From positions 21,054,501-21,118,500 of the forward strand of contig CATIUR010000003.1 in NCBI GenBank assembly GCA_949592205.1: a stretch of 64,000 nucleotides of DNA. Direction: 5' to 3'. Shown here piece by piece: positions 13,045-25,149 of the stretch; position 1 is the first letter of the stretch, and every line of letters begins with the position of its first letter. Position numbers and translations under genes: made by a program. The notes below the pieces were generated by a model. It was not told where the DNA came from. It worked only from the letters and a program-made list of their open reading frames with translations, and ran no database searches. This DNA is from Helichrysum umbraculigerum (lineage: Eukaryota; Streptophyta; Magnoliopsida; Asterales; Asteraceae).

Positions 13045-13087
13045 ACTTCTTGCAGGTTTTGGCTATAGTATTGGGTGGGCAAGAAGT
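13045..13087 (+). other. hairpin near the LTR 3' end
   Basis: Arms ACTTCTTGC (13045-13053) and GCAAGAAGT (13079-13087) form a 9-bp perfect stem. The equivalents in other LTR families have different but still complementary arms. Confidence 0.65.
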
Positions 13088-13789
13088 TGGACTAGAAGGA
13101 ATGTTTGACCACGAGACTTTACTCTGATAGTTAATTTGTATAAAATAATGTTTTATCATGTTTTTATATAACACCTCTGTTGAGAAATTGATTTTTTGAA
13201 AAGGTTGAATTTTATATGTGGATACAATGAAGTAAATTATTACTATCTATTTAGACTTACGCTTCCGATTTACTATATTTAAATGAGTATAAATGAGGGG
13301 TGTTATATTAAATTTCTTATGTTGTACCCTAGATCACTGTCATCACCAGTAGTGTCTGACTCTGTCTTGTATCTTTATAAATTCACAAAAATACTTCAAC
13401 AAAATCTCACACACATACTCTTGGAATGATCATCTTTCTTGGTCTTCAATCTTCATCTTCAATCTTCATATGATGTACCTAATCTATCATCACACCGCTA
13501 TGATCTAAAACTAGATGTATAGTCAATCCAAATACCATAACTGAAGCTTATCGAAACACCATGATCTTCATTCCTTTTCACTCGAGCATGTTTATTTGGT
13601 TTCAGTAAATCTCCTATTCTTCAATTTATATAGTTATCTCTGTAATTGTTTAGCCTAAACATTTCCTAGAAAATGTTTTGGCCTAATTTTTCCTCAATGA
13701 TGATCCTCTTACATATATTAACTGACTAAACCCGTGATACAGTTAATTTTGTATAAAGAAAATCTCGAGCTAAAATTATGTGTTTTTCA

Positions 13790-14460
13790 TAAATTACTTG
13801 TTAATATAAATATTCTCAAGTCTAATTACTATAATGTATAATTCAACTTATCAATGAAGCATTCTTAAGTTGAAAACTAACATCTAGTCTTTTACTTATT
13901 AACTTAAAGTTCTTAAGTCTATTTACGAATAAGTTATACGAGTCTACAAATTTTATTTGTTATTTACATATATACCTTACGGTCTTAAGTCTATACACAA
14001 GTCTAAAATGCATATAATAAAAAAAAAAAAAAAAAAAAATTTCCTAGTTAACATAAAGTTCTCTAGTCTAGCATATAAAAATATGTAATTTACTTGTTAA
14101 TCGAAAGATTCACTAGTCTAAGACAAATAAGTTATATTAGAGATTGTGACCGCCAATATAAAATATCGGGACACGTTGCTCGACTACGCAATGAGTCGGA
14201 AGACTTTCGATCACAACTCCACTTAACCTGTATATTACTTAAAAAATATTTATAACGTATTTTACTTGTAATTAAAAATCTCAAGTCAATACGAAACAAA
14301 ATAATTTTAAATTGTAATTTACTTTTACCCAAAAAGTCTCAAGTCTAAAACATAAGAAAATATGATTTACTTGTTAACATTAAAGTCGAAAGTCAATTAA
14401 TTAATTTTTTAAAAACCTTAACATCTCAAGTCATAATTAACTTGTCAATATAAAGTTCAA
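13790..14460. repeat. degenerate tandem repeats in nested element interior
   Basis: About seven or eight divergent units of roughly 60-100 bp, each with a TTACTTGTTAA-like part and a TCTCAAGTCTA / CTTAAGTCTA-like part. Unit lengths vary, so the array is old. An A-run interrupts it at about 14020-14038. It is non-coding. Confidence 0.6.
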
Positions 14461-14514
14461 AAAATAAAAACAATTAATAATATAAACTACGTACCTGATT
14501 TTTGACTTAGTCAA

Positions 14515-14760
14515 ACATTCAGTTCGCGGTTGACTTTTGTAGACTAAATCTTAGTTCGCGATGGAAGTCTCATCTCGCAGACTTAATTCACTTCGCATAA
14601 CTCAGTTCAACTCGCAAACTTAACTCGATTCGCAAGTGGATTCGCCAATCGGTTCGGCTCGCAACTCAATATCAATTCGCAAGTGATCTCGGTTCGCAAC
14701 TCAACTCACAAAACTCAGTTTGCAAGTTATGCTGAAATCCTAATCTCAGTTCGCGAAAAC
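14515..14760. repeat. TTCGC/GCGAA word cluster beside the PBS
   Basis: More than a dozen short CpG words (AGTTCGCG, ACTCGCAA, ATTCGCAAG, GGTTCGCAAC and similar) within 250 bp, directly downstream of the PBS in the element's minus-strand orientation. The same word family is repeated in its LTRs. Confidence 0.7.
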
Positions 14761-14830
14761 GGCTGTAAACCCTAAAAACAAAACCGTTTTTGATTCTCAG
14801 CCTCAAAATCTCAATTACATATCCCAACCC

Positions 14831-14842
14831 GCTCTTATACCA
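14831..14842 (-). other. PBS of nested element (tRNA-Met type)
   Basis: On the minus strand TGGTATAAGAGC, one base off the usual initiator tRNA-Met complement TGGTATCAGAGC, one base inside the 5' LTR. Confidence 0.75.
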
Positions 14843-14843
14843 C

Positions 14844-15450
14844 TGTTAAAGTCCCTGCGGTCGTTTATAAGCATATATTAATGCGTACGCGGAATCCGAT
14901 TACTAGCTTACGAGTGCGGAATCCTCGTAAACTAATCATTGAGATTATGAACAATATACGAACGAATACGAACTGAATAAAAAACACAATTCAAATATGA
15001 ATAGGAGATATACTTTGGTAAAATAAATCATTCATTAATAAATCAATCGATTACAGTAACCTAATGATTACAATACCAAAGGAGTATACGTCTAATGATT
15101 CAAAGAATTGAATCAACGAGACTAGCCTAGACACTTACATGACTCTGGCTAAGGACGAAAACCGTTGCAACTAAATCATCAACTGAAACCATAAACCTAA
15201 GAACTCTATTTATACTAAAACCCTAAATCTAACTTCGCAGGTCATGGGCTTCTGCGAATTCACTTTGTTGGGCTCGGTTCGCTGTCCATGTGGCCCAGCG
15301 AGACCAATCAGTTCGCTATCCACCTTGCGAACTTAGATCTCATCTCGCATCGCAGTGCCTTGCGACTTGAGTTCTCGATTCACGTATTCTTTGGTCTTCT
15401 AGGCTCGTTCCTGAATTGTATAGCGATGGTCACCATAACATGTCCTAACA
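14844..15450 (-). repeat. 5' LTR of the nested element
   Basis: 607 bp, direct copy of 10417-11026 with about 16 substitutions and a 3-bp indel. Confidence 0.8.
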
Positions 15451-16742
15451 TAAACATCCGAAATTTCCTCAACCATAAGACTTGCACACTATTTGTGTAC
15501 TATCAGCTTTAATATAATTGAACATAACTTAATATGAACTAATCCACAAAGAAACTAAAATTAAAATTCCGTCCAGCACCAGATCACGTCGCGATATCCC
15601 ACAATCGCGTCGCAACCTAAAACTTTTTGCATCGCGATTTGATAGGATCGCGTCGCTATTCAGACCTACACAAACTCAGTTTTAATTACTAACTTCCAAC
15701 GCACATAACTATTAACCCGATGAGAGTTATGACCTGAAATTTTTCATACACGTTTGTAATAACATATTAAAGGCTTTTCTTTTCACACTTTTCAATTTAT
15801 GTGTTCATGAAGGATTTGGGCATATAAACAATTTGTGGCCGTTTTGACCATTATTTGATGACAACCTATATCAAAAACCACCTGCATTCAAGCTTTAACT
15901 TTTTGCACACTTATTTAATGCTCTAAGACAAACTTGAGGCCATTACCCAAGGTTCCATAACCTTTGACTAACTTATTTAACTTAATTGGGTCGTATATGA
16001 CCCATTTTGACACTATTTGACCCATTTGGAAATTTCAATCACATTTCAAACAAACACTTATAAGTTTCACTCAGGTTTAACCATTTCAAGGATGTTGACT
16101 ATTTGTCAACTTCAATTTCACCCAACCAATTAATAACAACTTCTAAAAATTTTTCCATAAGTTTTGACCCGAACTAGAACCAATCAAATCAAACAATTTC
16201 CTATCCTTTCCATACACATATACGAAACTCTTTATTCACGGTTTGACTTTTAAAGTCAACATACCACAATATAAATTCTATATGTATTTTTCTTAAGTTT
16301 TCCTTCAATTAATATTTATTCTTACTATTGGTCTATTAAACAATAATAGAATCAACACTTCTTAACTTTGACTTATATTAAGCCCAAGAGTTATTAGAAA
16401 TCCGTTTGGACACTATATGCCCCATTCAACAACTAGTCCACTTATCATGTATTCATATCATCATAATCTCTCATAATGGCACAAGTATTATATACACTTG
16501 CACTTTTAATATTACTAATCAACGTTCTTAATTAATAATAATGTATAACATAATCATACAATAGTACATTTAGATTATGGGTACACTAGTGACCCGTTTA
16601 GGTACTTTTGACCCATAAACGTAGTTTTTAATCATTAACCACTCATTGACTTTCTAATTTAAGTTTCCATACACTTTGACCATTTCAAGTAACGACTACA
16701 TGTCATTACCCAATTGGATTAAAGTCTCAAATTTCCACTTCA

Positions 16743-16782
<40 letters not shown>

Positions 16783-18093
16783 TTAATACAAACCATGAAC
16801 TACAATGGAAATCATTTCAATCTTTTCATACTTTAGCATTTCACATAAGGTACCATTTGACCCATTAAGGTATTAACCACAACTTTCATCCTATAACCTT
16901 TACCCTTAATATCCCCCTGTCAATATCGACAAAGTTAACTTTTTTTAAATAATAAAATCAGTCCAAGATTCTACTTAGATTTTACATCATAACTTTATCC
17001 AATAATTTACTCAACATATATTTCTTATAAATACATTTACATAATCATGTACATATAAGTACTCCACTTATTCCTGTTTTACTCATCACAGAGTGCATAC
17101 ACATTTTACACTTAACCACAACATAGTCACATTAAGTCTCTCTGATAATTGGTCACCTCAAGAACTTCATGTGACATAGCATAATATAACTACGGTGATC
17201 AGGCGTAGCTAGATTATGTTTTTCACATTTTCATTCTTAGGCCACTTCATACTATTAATTCTTATTATGACTATTCCACAATTATACAAATATATACACA
17301 TATCAATCGAGCAATTGTAGAAACTCTCCTGGACTCTGCCCCCACTTTAGTAATCCACCTCTCGGGTGATAACATACTAAATCATTTAAACCATGCTAAT
17401 TATCCACAATTAGCTTTACCTTTTTATTTACCAATTAATGACCATATATCATGCATCATTAATCAAAACTATCCATTTACCTCGACACGAGTCCAGTTGT
17501 AATTTCTACAATTCTCCATTCACACATAACACATAATCAATTCACATTTTCATGAGACATTTATTAATGCCTCTCCCACTTTATCATTTCACATATCATT
17601 CTTTACTTAACAACTGACACCGGTCAGTATTTCTCATCTTTCAGATTTATTATGCCCATATAACACATATCATCATATTAATCATAGCTAGCATAAGTTA
17701 GCAATTCTTTCATCTAAAATTTTAACAGATTGTCAATATACATATTAGCAATTTCCCACATATCCACACATATGGCCAACTTAAGTTAGCCTATCTCAAC
17801 ATCTAAATCTGTCTGACTGAAATTATATATATATATATATATATATACTGAACACATAACATACCTTCTTTCAATTAGAACTATTCAGAATACTAGCATT
17901 TCATTTAACAGTATAAATTTAACACATTCAATCATTGAATAGTTCACTACAAAGAAGCATATCAGTTATGTCTACTATACTTTACTGCAGCACATAATCA
18001 GCATAAATAATCACACATTTCGTTTTGGTTTAAGTTTAGGCAATCCTAACGTGGATAGCCTAATTCTCTTAAACCATCGCTCTGATATCAACT
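15451..18093 (-). other. LARD1 internal region, 5' portion, non-coding
   Basis: No gag or other coding remnant. At about 15585-15660 it carries a second cluster of TCGCG words (CACGTCGCGAT, ATCGCGTCGCAAC, GCATCGCGATTTG, GGATCGCGTCGC), the same word class as in its LTRs. Several GACCCATTT-type motifs and AT microsatellites (16746-16780, 17825-17848) follow. Confidence 0.6.
18079..18090 (-). other. LARD1 PBS (tRNA-Met type)
   Basis: On the minus strand TGATATCAGAGC, 3 bp inside the 5' LTR; one mismatch from the usual initiator tRNA-Met complement. Confidence 0.75.
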
Positions 18094-19894
18094 TGAAACG
18101 CCGTGATTTAAATTTTATAAAATTATACCATCTAAATATAATTCATTCATTTTAAGTCCCATTTATAATATAAATTCAGATTTCGTATCACTTATCATCT
18201 TATAACAATCGACAAAAACATGTTCATATCTGATCTTCTTTGACATTTACGTATCCAAACCATCGGTTTATCTGTTTAACTTTACAAAATTAACACATAT
18301 CAATACAGTGTTTATATATGACAAAAGATATAATACATAAGTTTACAATACTTGGGCGATTTATACAAATGTCACCGCAGCGATAATTTAAAAGAAGAGA
18401 AGCTCATCTAACCAGAAAGCAAGCTTCCAATATACTTCTTATCCAAGCCTCCCTTCCATCCAAGCGATACACCTAAAAACGTTTATAAATTCAACCGTAA
18501 GCACAACGCTTAGTAAGTAAACGAATTATAATCACACGTCATTATTTTATTTTAGCTAAGGATACTTGCTACCATGCTAGTTGTATACTACTAGCAATCC
18601 TACGAGCCTATGGCCGCAACCATTACCCGCACCAAACCACTAGCAAATGGCCGCAACCATTTCTAGCACCATGATCATGTAATCCGAAAACTTACATGGC
18701 AAAGAGCTTAACGATTTACTTGCAATACTTCCATCTTCTTTATTACCTAATTACATAGGCACATAATACATATTATAAACAATATCACATTTAACAACTC
18801 ATTTTATAATTTTACTTCTTATTAACTTACGTGATCAAACATGAGACATTCTCAGTATCTTTTACATCTTTCATTATTTTAATTATCATTTTAACATAAT
18901 CTTGTTTACATATAGTATCCATAGTTCAATCATAATCTTATTATTTATCATACCAATAATTAGAATTAGTTCATTGATCATAACCCATTCTCATTCAAGT
19001 TTAAGCTTGTCAATGTATAATATTAACAATTTAAATACAATGAGCTTGATACTCTAACATATTTACACTTTAATTAGTTGTTAACAACACAATTAACTAG
19101 TATATTCACAATTAGGCATGACCCACATGATTTATCAATTCATATCTTTTAAATTTCAAACTTTACTTCCTGATTGAACATAGTATTACTTCTGATTTCA
19201 ATTTATATTATCAACATAATCAGTTTCAAAAGTACACAAAGACAGACTCTGGACCAGGCAAGATCGCGTCGTGATCTACCTAAGTCGCGTCGCGACCTCA
19301 AGCATTTCGCGTCGCGATCCTTTACGGTCGTGTCGCGAATCTCGTCGTCCCCAACCCAACACCTGCTGTTCTAACTGGACAGCTCAAATTTTAATTCAAC
19401 AATATCAAAACCAGTTTGTACAGCATATAAACTAGTAAACATCACACAAACATGTTTTTAACTCAATTCCATATCTAAACCCATAACCCAATTTCAATTC
19501 ATTAAAATCAAACTTTTAGGTTAAGTAAAGAGGAGATTTAAACTTACAATTAAACTTAGAACATGATGAGGATGATGATTTCCAGATTTTAAGCTTGAGT
19601 TGAGGGTTTAATTTTATGGCTTTTGGTTCTTGAGTTGAGTCGCCAAAACCACAGGGATGCATCGAACTTTTATTTTCTTTCTATTTCCATTTAGAAGATT
19701 TGAGAAGAAAAATAGAATATATATCTATACACGTGTACTACTTTTGCCCCCCTTTTTGAACTATTGTCTGAAACCTAAAAACCATTTGCGATTTTAAACT
19801 ATTTTATTGTTCTTACATATTTAATAATTTAGAACAACTATTAATTTATTTGTCACAATAATATGTTTTTTTTTTTGGATTTTGGGGTGTTACA
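18094..19894 (-). repeat. LARD1 5' LTR
   Basis: 1801 bp, direct copy of 6807-8649. Its palindromic-word cluster (19258-19345) differs from the other LTR at several CpG positions, mostly G/A or C/T, consistent with deamination of methylated CpG. Confidence 0.85.
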
Positions 19895-19921
19895 CCTTAT
19901 GAGGTTAAAACTAGTGAATCG

Positions 19922-19939
19922 ACCCGTGTTTGCACGGGT
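19922..19939 (-). terminator. Helitron 3' terminal hairpin
   Basis: Perfect 7-bp stem with a 4-base loop just upstream of the CTAG terminus, the usual Helitron replication-stop structure. This is not a transcription terminator. Confidence 0.75.
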
Positions 19940-20523
19940 TAGTTAAGTAATTAATACATAATATAGATTTGATTATTACTTTTTGTAAATGAAAAAATAT
20001 ATAAAAAAAACTTTGTAAAAGGCTCATTATCTACTATAACCAGCTCCAAACTGCAAATTCAAACCCCCTAAGACAAAGACATGAGCAAATCGAAAACTTA
20101 TACTAACATGCATTAGGATAATATATGCTGGTCCAAAGGAAGTTTTGATAGTATCTAATCCCTTGCATCATCCACTCCGTGACCATACTTTGCACTCACC
20201 TGTACGACTTCATCGGCATCAGTAGATTCTCATACCACTGCAATCATTAAGATAAAAATTAGGGTATGATATAATAATACAGTGTCATTGATCAACCCGA
20301 CATTTCAGCTTAATCTAACCTCAAGTTTCTTTGGCAGTTCACCAAGTTTCATGAGATCTATATAATTAAAAACCAGCAAACTATGCACCTTACTTTTAAG
20401 CTCTCCTACACCTTGCTACTCATCATCAATTTGATGAGATCTATCTTATTCAATACCCATGTAGTGAAGCGGCTAATGTACATAAACACTAAAATTAAAA
20501 TTGAAACATGAAAACTATTACAA

Positions 20524-20628
20524 CTATACAATACAATCTTCTACAAAGGGAAAGAACCGGTTCACATTTTGCCGTATTGCTGCAACAAACCACTTCTGCT
20601 GAGCATCCATAAAAGCTTTTTGTGAGCT
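20524..20628 (-). pseudogene. captured exon-like fragment, unidentified
   Basis: The minus-strand reading contains MDAQQKWFVAAIRQNVNRF followed by PFVEDCIV and a stop, which has the composition of real protein and not of AT-rich noise. It is bounded by stops and has no start context, so it is probably a gene fragment inside the Helitron. I do not recognise the family. Confidence 0.4.
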
Positions 20629-20754
20629 TTAACAAACTTGATACTCTGCATTTTTGTAAGATAAACTTATATATACAAAGATGGTTAGTATTAGAGAAAT
20701 TAAATAGCAGCAAAAGAACACACAAATAAGTTCACAATATATATTTAGAGGGTA

Positions 20755-20904
20755 CTAACTGGGCTCAATCTTAACATAAACTGCTATATCAAAATTAAGA
20801 CAAAATTGATAACAAACAGTTTCAATTGTTTGCACCAGTAAGATGAGGGTCCCAATAGTAACTTGCCCATGAAGGGCACTAAAACTATTCTTCTCTTTCA
20901 CAAC
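20755..20904 (-). pseudogene. captured exon-like fragment, unidentified
   Basis: A 49-codon open stretch on the minus strand containing HGQVTIGTLILLVQTIETV then CYQFCLNFDIAVYVKIEPS, about 130 bp downstream on the element's 5' side of the previous fragment. It has a hydrophobic central part. No family recognised. Its location inside a Helitron and lack of a start suggest a captured exon. Confidence 0.4.
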
Positions 20905-22472
20905 TTAAAGCATAAATAAAATTACAAAGCGTGATAAATATTAAAATATAACTACAATAGAATACTGGAGTATGACTTAAACATGTGATAAATATAATAT
21001 ACCACCAGTTGCATTAAATGACTTTAAATTACTCCTTACACAACTGCACTACATATCTATCACAAGGTTTTAAAATAGTTCAATTCATTGGAGTATTCAA
21101 ACTAACACTTCAAGGTCATCTCATCGTATAGGTTCTAAACATACATCAATTCTACAAATGTGAAGCACACAACAGATTCTGATGACTAGACCCATCTCAG
21201 AAGATCAACTCCCACCAAACCAGACAGTAACATCAACAAAGACTCACCCGATCAGCAGTAACCAGATTTTAAAACTGACCCACATTAGGATTTTTCCAAT
21301 CGACCCACAAAATCTTTACATTTTTTTTTCTAGCCAAAAACCACCTGTAAACTCTGACTTAAATTTTCTTAAATAACTCGGGAATCACCACTTTGGGCTT
21401 TTTTTTTTACTGTCGAACTAAGTATATCTAAATATAAAAGTCATATATCTTCAAATTTCACAACAAAAGTAACTAACCAAAAGTTATTTAATTAGGTGAA
21501 TTGGTAAAAGAGGTCAGACAATAATAGAGCTTACTACATAGTTTTTAGCTTACTACATGAAAGATTGGATATAGCAGTTACAATATACAGCTACATACCT
21601 TCGATTCTAACTGTACAAAGTTACTAATGACTTCCTTCATAAAAAATAGAATACCCCTGTACATAATGCACATATAATTTGAAAGAGAACTGCACACAAT
21701 AGCACATTGTGATATATGAAACAAACTTTCATACAACTCATCATCAGAAAACTTAAACATTCAATTAACAATTAACTGCCTTCTAGCAGCCTTTGCTACA
21801 TATGCTTCTACTATAACAGAAAAACATTCAAGCCTTCCACTCTTTTTTCATCAAAGCAAGCATCATTTCAGTGGCATTTTCCTTTAATACACAACCTTAT
21901 TTATGCAAGTAAAGATACCGCTAGAGTGATTTAAATATTATTAACAATTTTACTTAATATTTAAATAAAGCTTTAATACAATAAATGTAATAACTACTTG
22001 AAACAAAGATGCACAAGAGATTATAGATTCACATTGATCAAGAAGAGCTCTTTCTTCTACTACTACAATTACAAGTTCAGAAACCAGCCAAGTTGTTCTC
22101 TCAAACTCTGAAACGCAAAAGATAGGAAGCCTTAATTTATAAACTGTTTTAAAAAAGCAAAGATCAAGAAGCTCCTAATTTTTACAGCTATTACTTTCTA
22201 CCTATGGTAATGGACACAATATTAAGCATCTTACACATATATTATTCCATTCTACATTATAAATGAATACGACTTTATAGAGATATACCAAGCCATGGCC
22301 TTCGTGTAATGAAGAAATCTGCAGCTTGTAACGACTTGTCGTATTCTTCATCTTCATGCTATATAAGTAGCAAGTGCAAAATATACATCTAATAAATTGA
22401 AATGGAGTTAGTGCTATCAATACAAATACAAACTTAAAGCTTAAAAAATAGTGTAGAAAGAAAACACTTACA

Positions 22473-22559
22473 CATTTCATCAAACACTTGGTGTGCATCA
22501 TGTAGGTTCTTAACAAACAAACACATTCTTTGATTCTTCATCCCAGCTTCATTCATCAT
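22473..22559 (-). pseudogene. possible PPR-like gene fragment
   Basis: The minus-strand reading opens with two ATG codons and includes NLHDAHQVFDEM, which resembles the DAxxVFDEM core of a plant pentatricopeptide repeat. It is followed at once by a GTAAGT-like donor. The match is short, so this is only a suggestion of a captured fragment. Confidence 0.3.
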
Positions 22560-23778
22560 GGAACATAGATGACTTAAAATGCCTATAGCCTTGAATAATC
22601 AGTATCTACGAGACTTGAATCACACCCAAAATTTCAGAACCCACACAAATCAATTACAAGTATTTATCATCAAATAAAACGATTTCTGCAGCTAAATGTG
22701 TTAACACAATCCTCTTCTTCTCTTTTTCAAGACGTCATTGACAATTGCTTATATGTCAATCTGAATTAATAAAACTAAAAAAAGAAAACGAAAAAATAGG
22801 AAAAAAGAAGATGAAGAGAAAATCATAAACATTAGATGAAGATGAAATATACACCTTCTCAACTTTGTTTAAGAATCTTCAATCGGTTCTTCAGATACAT
22901 TTTTTTTGTTATCAATAATCCACGTTGTTAATAAAAACCCCAAACTTTTCAAGAAACCTTTCCAAGAACCAGTAGATGGAATTGTATCAATTATTTAGCT
23001 TTCTTCATATTTTGAACCTTGTTTTAATATCAAGATCCAATGAATAGAAGAAACACTAAAAATGATTATAGCTTTATGCGTATAAAGAGGACAGAGAAAG
23101 AAACAGATGGGGATGAAGAAAGAAAGAAAAGAAAAGCTGCTAAATTTTGGGCGGTGCACATAGAAGATATTGGTTTAATGAAAGAGGCAAATATGATTAA
23201 AGTTTGCACAGGAAGTGTTGGGTGAGGAAACCTAAAGTATTTGCATGCACTTTGCTTGTTAAATACTACAATGTGCATGTAATATTCTACCAATCGACTT
23301 ACCACCTTATTCAATACTTGGAGCTGCATATATATCTATCTAGCAACCGTTTTGTAAACCAATAAAATATTTAATAAAAAAAACTAAATAAAATGGAAAT
23401 AATTACAAACATCCATGTTGTTTGCTTGAATACAAATGGGTAAAACAAAAGTCGTATAAGCACATGCATTTTCATGCAAAGCTTTGTATGTGAACGTGAG
23501 TTGCTTGATGAAATTTGGTGTATGACATTTACATGCACATCGTAAATGAAAAAAGTGGGTGAACCATGCAGTTACATGCACACCTTTAGCCATCTTTCAT
23601 CCACTACGATCGGTTGCATTTCTTTTTTTTAAAAAAAAATCAAAACTTTGAGATAAATCCTTGCATTACAGCGTGCCACGTAGGTGAATTCACAGCTCAT
23701 GATTGGAGGGATGCAGCTGCATGACGTCAGCTCAATCCCCCGTTTAATATATATATAGATGAGAATGAAAATTTTAGT

Positions 23779-24236
23779 GAGAATGAGTAAACAATACAAA
23801 TGTGTTTCGTGTTACAAAATTCATTTTCTCTCACGTTTTTAAAATTTAAATATCTTACAAACGGTAAGTCGAAAAATTATAAAATTGAACCATAAAAATC
23901 AGCATTTTTTACTCTTCGATTATATATCTCACAAGGTATACTTTCGATGACTTTTCTTATGTGTTTTACAAATTGTACAACATTAGTATCATATTTCGTT
24001 GGTATCACGTGTGATAGTGGTTGGTATCACTTTGTTACAAAACCCACCGAAAACGGGGAAAAAATTCGTCGAAAGTATACCTTGTGAGATGTCTAATCGA
24101 AGAGAAAAAACGCTAATTTTTATGTTGTAGTTTTTATAATTTTTTGACTTACCGTTTGTAAGATATTTAATATTTAAAAACGGGGGGAAAGTGAGTTTTA
24201 TAACATGTGACGCATTTTTGTTGGTTCCTTATTCTC
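23779..24236. mobile_element. foldback MITE next to the Helitron
   Basis: About 460 bp, an imperfect palindrome: GAGAATGAG... at the left matches the inverse of ...TTATTCTC at the right, and both arms share CTTACAAACGGTAAGTC, ATCTCACAAGGTATAC and related segments. Its left end is about 20 bp from the Helitron terminus. A partial relative lies at 51966-52115. TSD not resolved. Confidence 0.65.
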
Positions 24237-24424
24237 GTTTAATGTTGTTGTACTCCTTTAAGGCTTAAAACCCAACGCTACCATTAATATTGATATTTAT
24301 TTAATAGCCTCCCAAAACACTAGGACATAAGCTTTTAGTTAACAAGTAATGACGAATTAATTACAAATTTTAGGCCATCTCCAATATATTCATTATTGTA
24401 CCAAATTTGGTATTTTTTATAATA

Positions 24425-24677
24425 CTCTCTCCGTCCCAGTTTTATTGTCCTCTTTAGACTTTTGGAGTCTTTCTTTGACAACTTTGACCTTGAATATTTT
24501 GTTTGTGTTATATAATAATTGATGCAAATTATACCGATGAAAATACATTCAAAACCCAATCCATTCATATATTTTGCATCAAATATTATATAACACAAAC
24601 AAAAATATTCAAGGTCAAAGTTATCAAAGAAAAACTTCAAAAGTCAAAAGAGAACAATAAAACTAGGACGAAGGGAG
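24425..24677. mobile_element. Stowaway MITE (Tc1/mariner)
   Basis: 253 bp, flanked by TA on both sides (24423-24424, 24678-24679). Termini CTCTCTCCGTCCCAGTTTTA and inverse ...TAGGACGAAGGGAG match the Stowaway consensus start CTCCCTCCGT. Nearly the whole element is palindromic. Confidence 0.85.
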
Positions 24678-25149
24678 TATTACTTATCCAACTAACTCAT
24701 CAAATTTGATGCAAGTTTAGTGTACATCAAACATTTGAGGATTTGTACCAAATTTGGTGCAACACTAAACTTGCACCAAAATTTAAATGTTTCAATTTAG
24801 CTCTTAGACCATTTGGTGTGGGGCGTGCTCAAAGGGCGTGGAGTCACCACCACGCCATGGCGCCGGTAATGGTGGCGCGGTGTTTCTCACGGTGTCACAC
24901 CCCGTCTAAAGCGGAAACAACAGGGTACAACGTAGATAAGATCACAACACATTATTCATAAAGAAAACTAAATGAAATAAATAATCAATGTGTCATGATG
25001 TCATTAACATGAAAAACGGTTCATGTCATACATTCATTCCAACAATGAATCCAAAATAACAAACACAAATCCCATAATAGAAATGTTAAGGCAAAATAAG
25101 CCTTTCCACATTATTTGAATGCCATATGTATCATCCTTCTCAAACAAAC

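Larger units (their letters stand above)
11197..13307 (+). mobile_element. solo LTR related to the Tekay-type LTR
   Basis: 2111 bp, TGTAACACCC...GGTGTTATA, with perfect TSD TTAAA at 11192-11196 and 13308-13312 and no internal region, hence a solo LTR made by LTR-LTR recombination. It is clearly related to the LTRs at 32273 and 38906: the block 12640-12890 (GGCCTTCGGGCATCAG..., an 18-bp palindrome, GGAGCCACCCGGG) is shared at high identity. It lacks the AACGCGATCC hairpin array of those LTRs. Confidence 0.85.
10417..15450 (-). mobile_element. nested non-coding LTR element inside LARD1
   Basis: The LTRs are 14844-15450 (5', minus strand) and 10417-11026 (3'). In plus orientation they run TGTTAAAG...CCTAACA. 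On the minus strand the PBS TGGTATAAGAGC lies next to the 5' LTR and the tract AAGGGGGAGTC next to the 3' LTR, which fixes the orientation. Flanks are TAAAT (10412-10416) and TAAAC (15451-15455), a 4-of-5 TSD. Without the solo LTR inside it, the internal region is only about 1.7 kb and non-coding, so it is TRIM/LARD-like. The LTRs differ by about 16 substitutions in 607 bp (about 2.6%), more than the LTRs of its host. Confidence 0.8.
6807..19894 (-). mobile_element. LARD1: non-coding LTR retrotransposon (host of nested insertions)
   Basis: A complete element with TSD CCTTA at 6802-6806 and 19895-19899. On the minus strand the LTRs begin TGTAACACCCC and end GGCGTTTCA. The 5' LTR is 18094-19894 and the 3' LTR 6807-8649; by hand count they differ by about 25 substitutions plus indels and a variable AT microsatellite, roughly 1.4%. 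A primer-binding site matching initiator tRNA-Met and a polypurine tract lie in the expected places. Excluding the nested element at 10417-15450, the internal region is about 4.4 kb and has no gag or pol remnants in any frame. This is the LARD architecture, so it would need proteins from another element. Confidence 0.85.
19911..23759 (-). mobile_element. non-autonomous Helitron
   Basis: On the minus strand the element begins TCTATATATATATTAAAC at 23759, preceded by A, and ends CTAG at 19911, followed by T: the A|TC...CTAG|T signature. A 7-bp-stem hairpin (ACCCGTG/CACGGGT, 19922-19939) sits 7 bp before the 3' end. The 3849-bp element lacks recognisable Rep/helicase sequence. It contains several short minus-strand ORFs that look like captured exons (20524-20628, 20755-20904, 22473-22559). 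Confidence 0.8.

Noticed and set aside
8650..18093. Decayed gag-pol in LARD1
   Set aside because: No RT, integrase, protease or zinc-knuckle motif in any frame; consistently non-coding.
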